Positions 22,553 through 24,950 of a stretch of 24,950 nucleotides of DNA are shown here, one piece after another. Position 1 is the first letter of the stretch. Every line of letters starts with the position of its first letter. Below the pieces are notes generated by a model. It saw only the letters and a program-made list of their open reading frames with translations. It was not told the origin of the DNA and ran no database searches. This stretch comes from DASUZD01 sp036377055 (lineage in GTDB: Bacteria; Actinomycetota; Thermoleophilia; Gaiellales; Gaiellaceae), in the NCBI GenBank assembly GCA_036377055.1, contig DASUZD010000289.1:1-24950 (forward strand), given 5' to 3'. A program made the position numbers and the translations under genes.

Positions 22553-23645
22553 GCCCGTAGGCCGCGAGCGTTCGGCCGACCATCGCGTCCTGCGTATAGA
22601 GGCGCCGGACGCGGTCTCGCGCTCGCAGCCCGAGCTCGCGCCGCCGGTCCGCGTCGGCCGCAAGGTTGCGGATCGCGCGCGCCGCCTCGTTCGGCGTCTG
22701 AACCAGCACAGCCGTGTCCGCCACGACCTCGCGAATCACGGGGAGGTCGCTGGCGACGACGGCGCGGCCCGCCGTCATCGCCTCGAGGAGCGCGAGCGGA
22801 AGCCCTTCGAAGGCCGAGAAGTGGACGATTACGTTCGCGTCCGACATCGCGGAGACGACCTCGTCGTGCGAGAGCCAGCCGCTCACGCTGACGCCGGCTC
22901 GAGCGAGCGTCGCGCGCTCGGGCCCGTCGCCGAGCCAGACGAACCTCGCCTCCTCGCCACGCAGCAGTGCGGCGACCTCGGCGAAGAGGTCCGGTCGCCG
23001 CTGATACGCGACTCGCCCGACGCTCGCGACCATGAGCTCCCCGTTCGGCTCGGGCGCGAACGACGGCAGCGAGTCGACGTCGAGGCCGTTCTGGACGACG
23101 CTGACGCTGCGCGAGCGGAGCCGTTCCGTCGCGTCCTCGCCCTCCGTCAGCGAGCACGCGAGGACGTGCGCGCGTCGCGCGAGCAGCCGTTCCGCGACGA
23201 ACGCCGTCGCGCGGACCGGCGTCGGGTGCGAGTCGTTGTGGAACGCGAAGCCGTGCGGCGTGTAGAAGCGCTTCCAGCCCGGGGTGGGGAGGAGGCGCCC
23301 GACGAGGCCGGCGTACGTCGAGTGCATGTGGAGCACGCCGTGCTCGTAGCGGCCGAGCTCCCGGCGCAGGGTCGCGGCGGCGCGCATCGCCGACGCGACG
23401 GAGTCGTAGCCCGAGCGCCGGCCCCAGCCTCGGACGCTCACGAGCTCGACGCGCGGGTCGAACAGCTCCACGAGCTCGTCAGGCGTCTCGGGCCGGCGGC
23501 CATAGACGACGACGGTCGGGACCCCGGCGGCCGCGGTCTCGTTCGCCAACGGCACGATGACCTTGACGATCCCACCCGCGAGCGCCTCGCAGAGGTGAAT
23601 GACCGCGAAGTTGTTCTTTGCCGCCGACCGCCGCTCGTCGTCCAT
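22509..23645 (-). CDS. GT4-family glycosyltransferase
   Basis: The product has 378 residues with a GT-B fold. The N-terminal half has VIHLCEALAGGIVKVIVPLA and HMHSTYAGLVGRLL. The C-terminal half has VASVGRVAYQRRPDLFAEVA and EGLPLALLEAMTAGRAVV, the E-x7-E donor site. The segment LHMHSTYAGLVGR followed by FYTPHGFAF is typical of surface-polysaccharide GT4 enzymes. It should add a sugar on the cytoplasmic side. The ATG at 23643-23645 was chosen as the first start. Its 3' end runs 44 bp into lysS on the other strand. It follows the glycoside-hydrolase gene by 56 bp on the same strand, so these two may be co-transcribed and may start a second glycan locus beyond the window. Confidence 0.9.
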   Translation of the reverse strand: MDDERRSAAKNNFAVIHLCEALAGGIVKVIVPLANETAAAGVPTVVVYGRRPETPDELVELFDPRVELVSVRGWGRRSGYDSVASAMRAAATLRRELGRYEHGVLHMHSTYAGLVGRLLPTPGWKRFYTPHGFAFHNDSHPTPVRATAFVAERLLARRAHVLACSLTEGEDATERLRSRSVSVVQNGLDVDSLPSFAPEPNGELMVASVGRVAYQRRPDLFAEVAALLRGEEARFVWLGDGPERATLARAGVSVSGWLSHDEVVSAMSDANVIVHFSAFEGLPLALLEAMTAGRAVVASDLPVIREVVADTAVLVQTPNEAARAIRNLAADADRRRELGLRARDRVRRLYTQDAMVGRTLAAYGLTSASEAPERARRP

Positions 23646-23701
23646 CGCCGCTTCAGATACTCGCTGAGACTCGTGCCCGCCGCAGGGCCTACCGCCCGAG
23701 C

Positions 23702-24950
23702 TTACCCGGCCGCAGCCGCTGACTGGTACGCCGCGTACGAGGGCTTGTGGGACCAGTCGTTCCGAACGAGCCCGAAGAAGTTCTCGCGCGTCGACGTCGA
23801 GGTCCCGGCGTCGCGGAACGTGTAGGTGAAGAGCGGGCCGGCCCAGCTATAGGACTTCCAGAGCGTGTACGCCGAGGTCACCTGCGCGGCCTGCGTGGTC
23901 TCGGAGACGAAGCCCGAGCCGGAAGGCCCGTTGGTCGGCACTCCCCACTCGGTGCCCCAGATCTGCTTCGCGCCGTCGCCGTTCGCCACCATGAGGCTTC
24001 GCAGGCTCGGGGTGGTACCGAACATCTGGTACCAGGCGCTCCAGCCGGCCGCCGTCGAGGGGTCGGACGGGAACGAGTACGGATGGTGGCCGACGGCGTC
24101 GAAGTAGCCCTTGCCGCCGTTCGCGTAGATGCCCTCGAGCCAGTTGATCCCGTTGACGTTGCTGCATGCGCTCGAGCACGGAGCGTTGTAGGAGCCGGCC
24201 GGGGAGGTGCCGCCCGTCACGACGGTCGCGCTCGGATCGACGGCCTTGATCTGGGTGTAGCAGGCCTTGAGCATCCCGGTGTACTTGGCGACGTCCGGCT
24301 TCGGCTGGAAGAACGCGGTCAGGTTCGGCTCGTTCCAGACCTCCCAGGCGTGGACGCCCATCGGAAGGTAGTGCCGCGCGACGGCGCCGCAGAAGTTTCC
24401 GTAGTCGGCGTTGTTCGCGGGTACGCACTTGTCGGACGTGTTGCACGTCGAGGGGCGTGCCCAGGCCGGGGTGTACGCGATGGTGCCGAGCGTCGCGATC
24501 CCGCGGGCGTTGAGCGCCTGGACGATCGCGTCCTGAGCCGACCAGTTGTAGCTCGACGGGCCTCCGTTCTGGATCGCACCCCAGTCGATGTCGAACCGCT
24601 CGATCTTCACGCCCATCCCCTTGGCGCTGTCGAGGTACGTCGTGCGGTCGGTCGACGAGAGCCACGGGAGCTGCCAGCCGGAGGAAGAGCCGAAGCGGCT
24701 GTACGACCCGGCGGGCGGCGGCGTCGACGGTGAGCTCGCCGCCTTGACGACCGCGCTCTGCGCGCTCGTCGCGTTTCCCGACCCGGCGGTGTTGGTCGCG
24801 GTCACGATCACGCGCTCGGTGTAGTTGACGTCCGAGGAGGTGAGCGTGTAGGACGCGCCGGTGGCGCCCGAGATCGCCGCGCAGTTGGCGCCGGTCGAGT
24901 CGCAGCGGCGCCACGAGTAGCCGTACGAGGTCGGGCTGCCGGACCAGGTT
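23702..24950 (-). CDS. secreted glycoside hydrolase with Ig-like domain (5' end outside window)
   Basis: The frame is open to the window edge; 416 C-terminal residues are visible. The first part is an Ig-like repeat of the actinobacterial type (TSYGYSWRRCDSTGANC, then GATGASYTLTSSDVNYTERV). A Ser/Pro linker (SSPSTPPPAGSYSRF) leads to a TIM-barrel hydrolase. Two acidic residues sit where clan GH-A enzymes hold theirs: the acid/base Glu in WEVWNEPN (codon 24329-24331) and the nucleophile Glu in IWGTEWG (codon 23948-23950). The barrel resembles GH5/GH39-like cellulase-type enzymes; the exact family and substrate cannot be set by eye. It ends with a TAA at 23702-23704. Several Cys residues suit an extracellular protein. 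It could trim the cell's own glycan or degrade an external polysaccharide. Confidence 0.85.
   Translation of the reverse strand, partial: TWSGSPTSYGYSWRRCDSTGANCAAISGATGASYTLTSSDVNYTERVIVTATNTAGSGNATSAQSAVVKAASSPSTPPPAGSYSRFGSSSGWQLPWLSSTDRTTYLDSAKGMGVKIERFDIDWGAIQNGGPSSYNWSAQDAIVQALNARGIATLGTIAYTPAWARPSTCNTSDKCVPANNADYGNFCGAVARHYLPMGVHAWEVWNEPNLTAFFQPKPDVAKYTGMLKACYTQIKAVDPSATVVTGGTSPAGSYNAPCSSACSNVNGINWLEGIYANGGKGYFDAVGHHPYSFPSDPSTAAGWSAWYQMFGTTPSLRSLMVANGDGAKQIWGTEWGVPTNGPSGSGFVSETTQAAQVTSAYTLWKSYSWAGPLFTYTFRDAGTSTSTRENFFGLVRNDWSHKPSYAAYQSAAAAG

Noticed and set aside
23646..23701. A promoter or hairpin in the gap between the glycoside hydrolase and GT4 genes
   Set aside because: Only a 4-bp stem and a weak TATCTG are seen, not enough to call.
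1..24950. tRNA or rRNA genes
   Set aside because: I checked the gaps between genes by eye. None exceeds 243 bp and none shows a cloverleaf or rRNA-like sequence.

Overview
The window is GC-rich DNA (third codon positions almost all G or C), densely packed with genes on both strands and with no gap above 243 bp. The gene content points to an actinobacterium, probably of a deep lineage such as Thermoleophilia. The hints are GreA/DusB/LysRS of bacterial type, paired PRC-barrel/DUF2382 stress proteins, HYR-repeat surface proteins and Ig-like domains on a secreted glycosidase. The taxonomic call is inference; there is no rRNA in the window.

Layout. (1) Positions 2-10776 form a surface-glycan region. 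A plus-strand operon holds the C-terminal part of a nucleotide-sugar epimerase, an RmlC-like epimerase, a polytopic GT-C-like protein and a GT4 glycosyltransferase. Opposing it is a very long gene that fuses a Wzx/MATE-like flippase to a glycosyltransferase. Next comes a plus-strand gene joining a zinc ribbon, a methyltransferase and an APH-like kinase. A minus-strand set then encodes a GT2 glycosyltransferase and a GMC-type oxidoreductase, headed by a proline-rich membrane protein. (2) Positions 10799-15531 encode envelope or secreted proteins: the proline-rich protein, a divergent secreted HYR/FnIII repeat protein, an unknown secreted protein and a membrane-anchored trypsin-like protease. 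A 178-bp block of inverted repeats lies just 3' of the protease gene. (3) Positions 15602-16995 hold two tandem PRC-barrel/DUF2382 genes. (4) Positions 17036-22552 hold dusB, divergent from greA, then a methyltransferase, two tandem Clp-N/UVR/membrane-anchor proteins without an AAA+ motor, and lysS. The dusB-greA-lysS neighbourhood is known from other bacteria. Here the three extra genes sit between greA and lysS and are bracketed by two directly repeated, structure-conserving non-coding elements about 100 nt long, exactly 2400 bp apart. (5) Positions 22509-24950 hold a second GT4 glycosyltransferase and a secreted clan-A-like glycoside hydrolase that runs off the window.

The main points for a second look are: the paired structured element around the Clp-N module, with covarying stems; the tail-anchored Clp-N/UVR proteins; the methyltransferase-kinase fusion, which recalls the O-antigen chain terminator WbdD; the flippase-glycosyltransferase fusion; and a greA leader with a strong promoter and a terminator-like hairpin that competes with a second fold.
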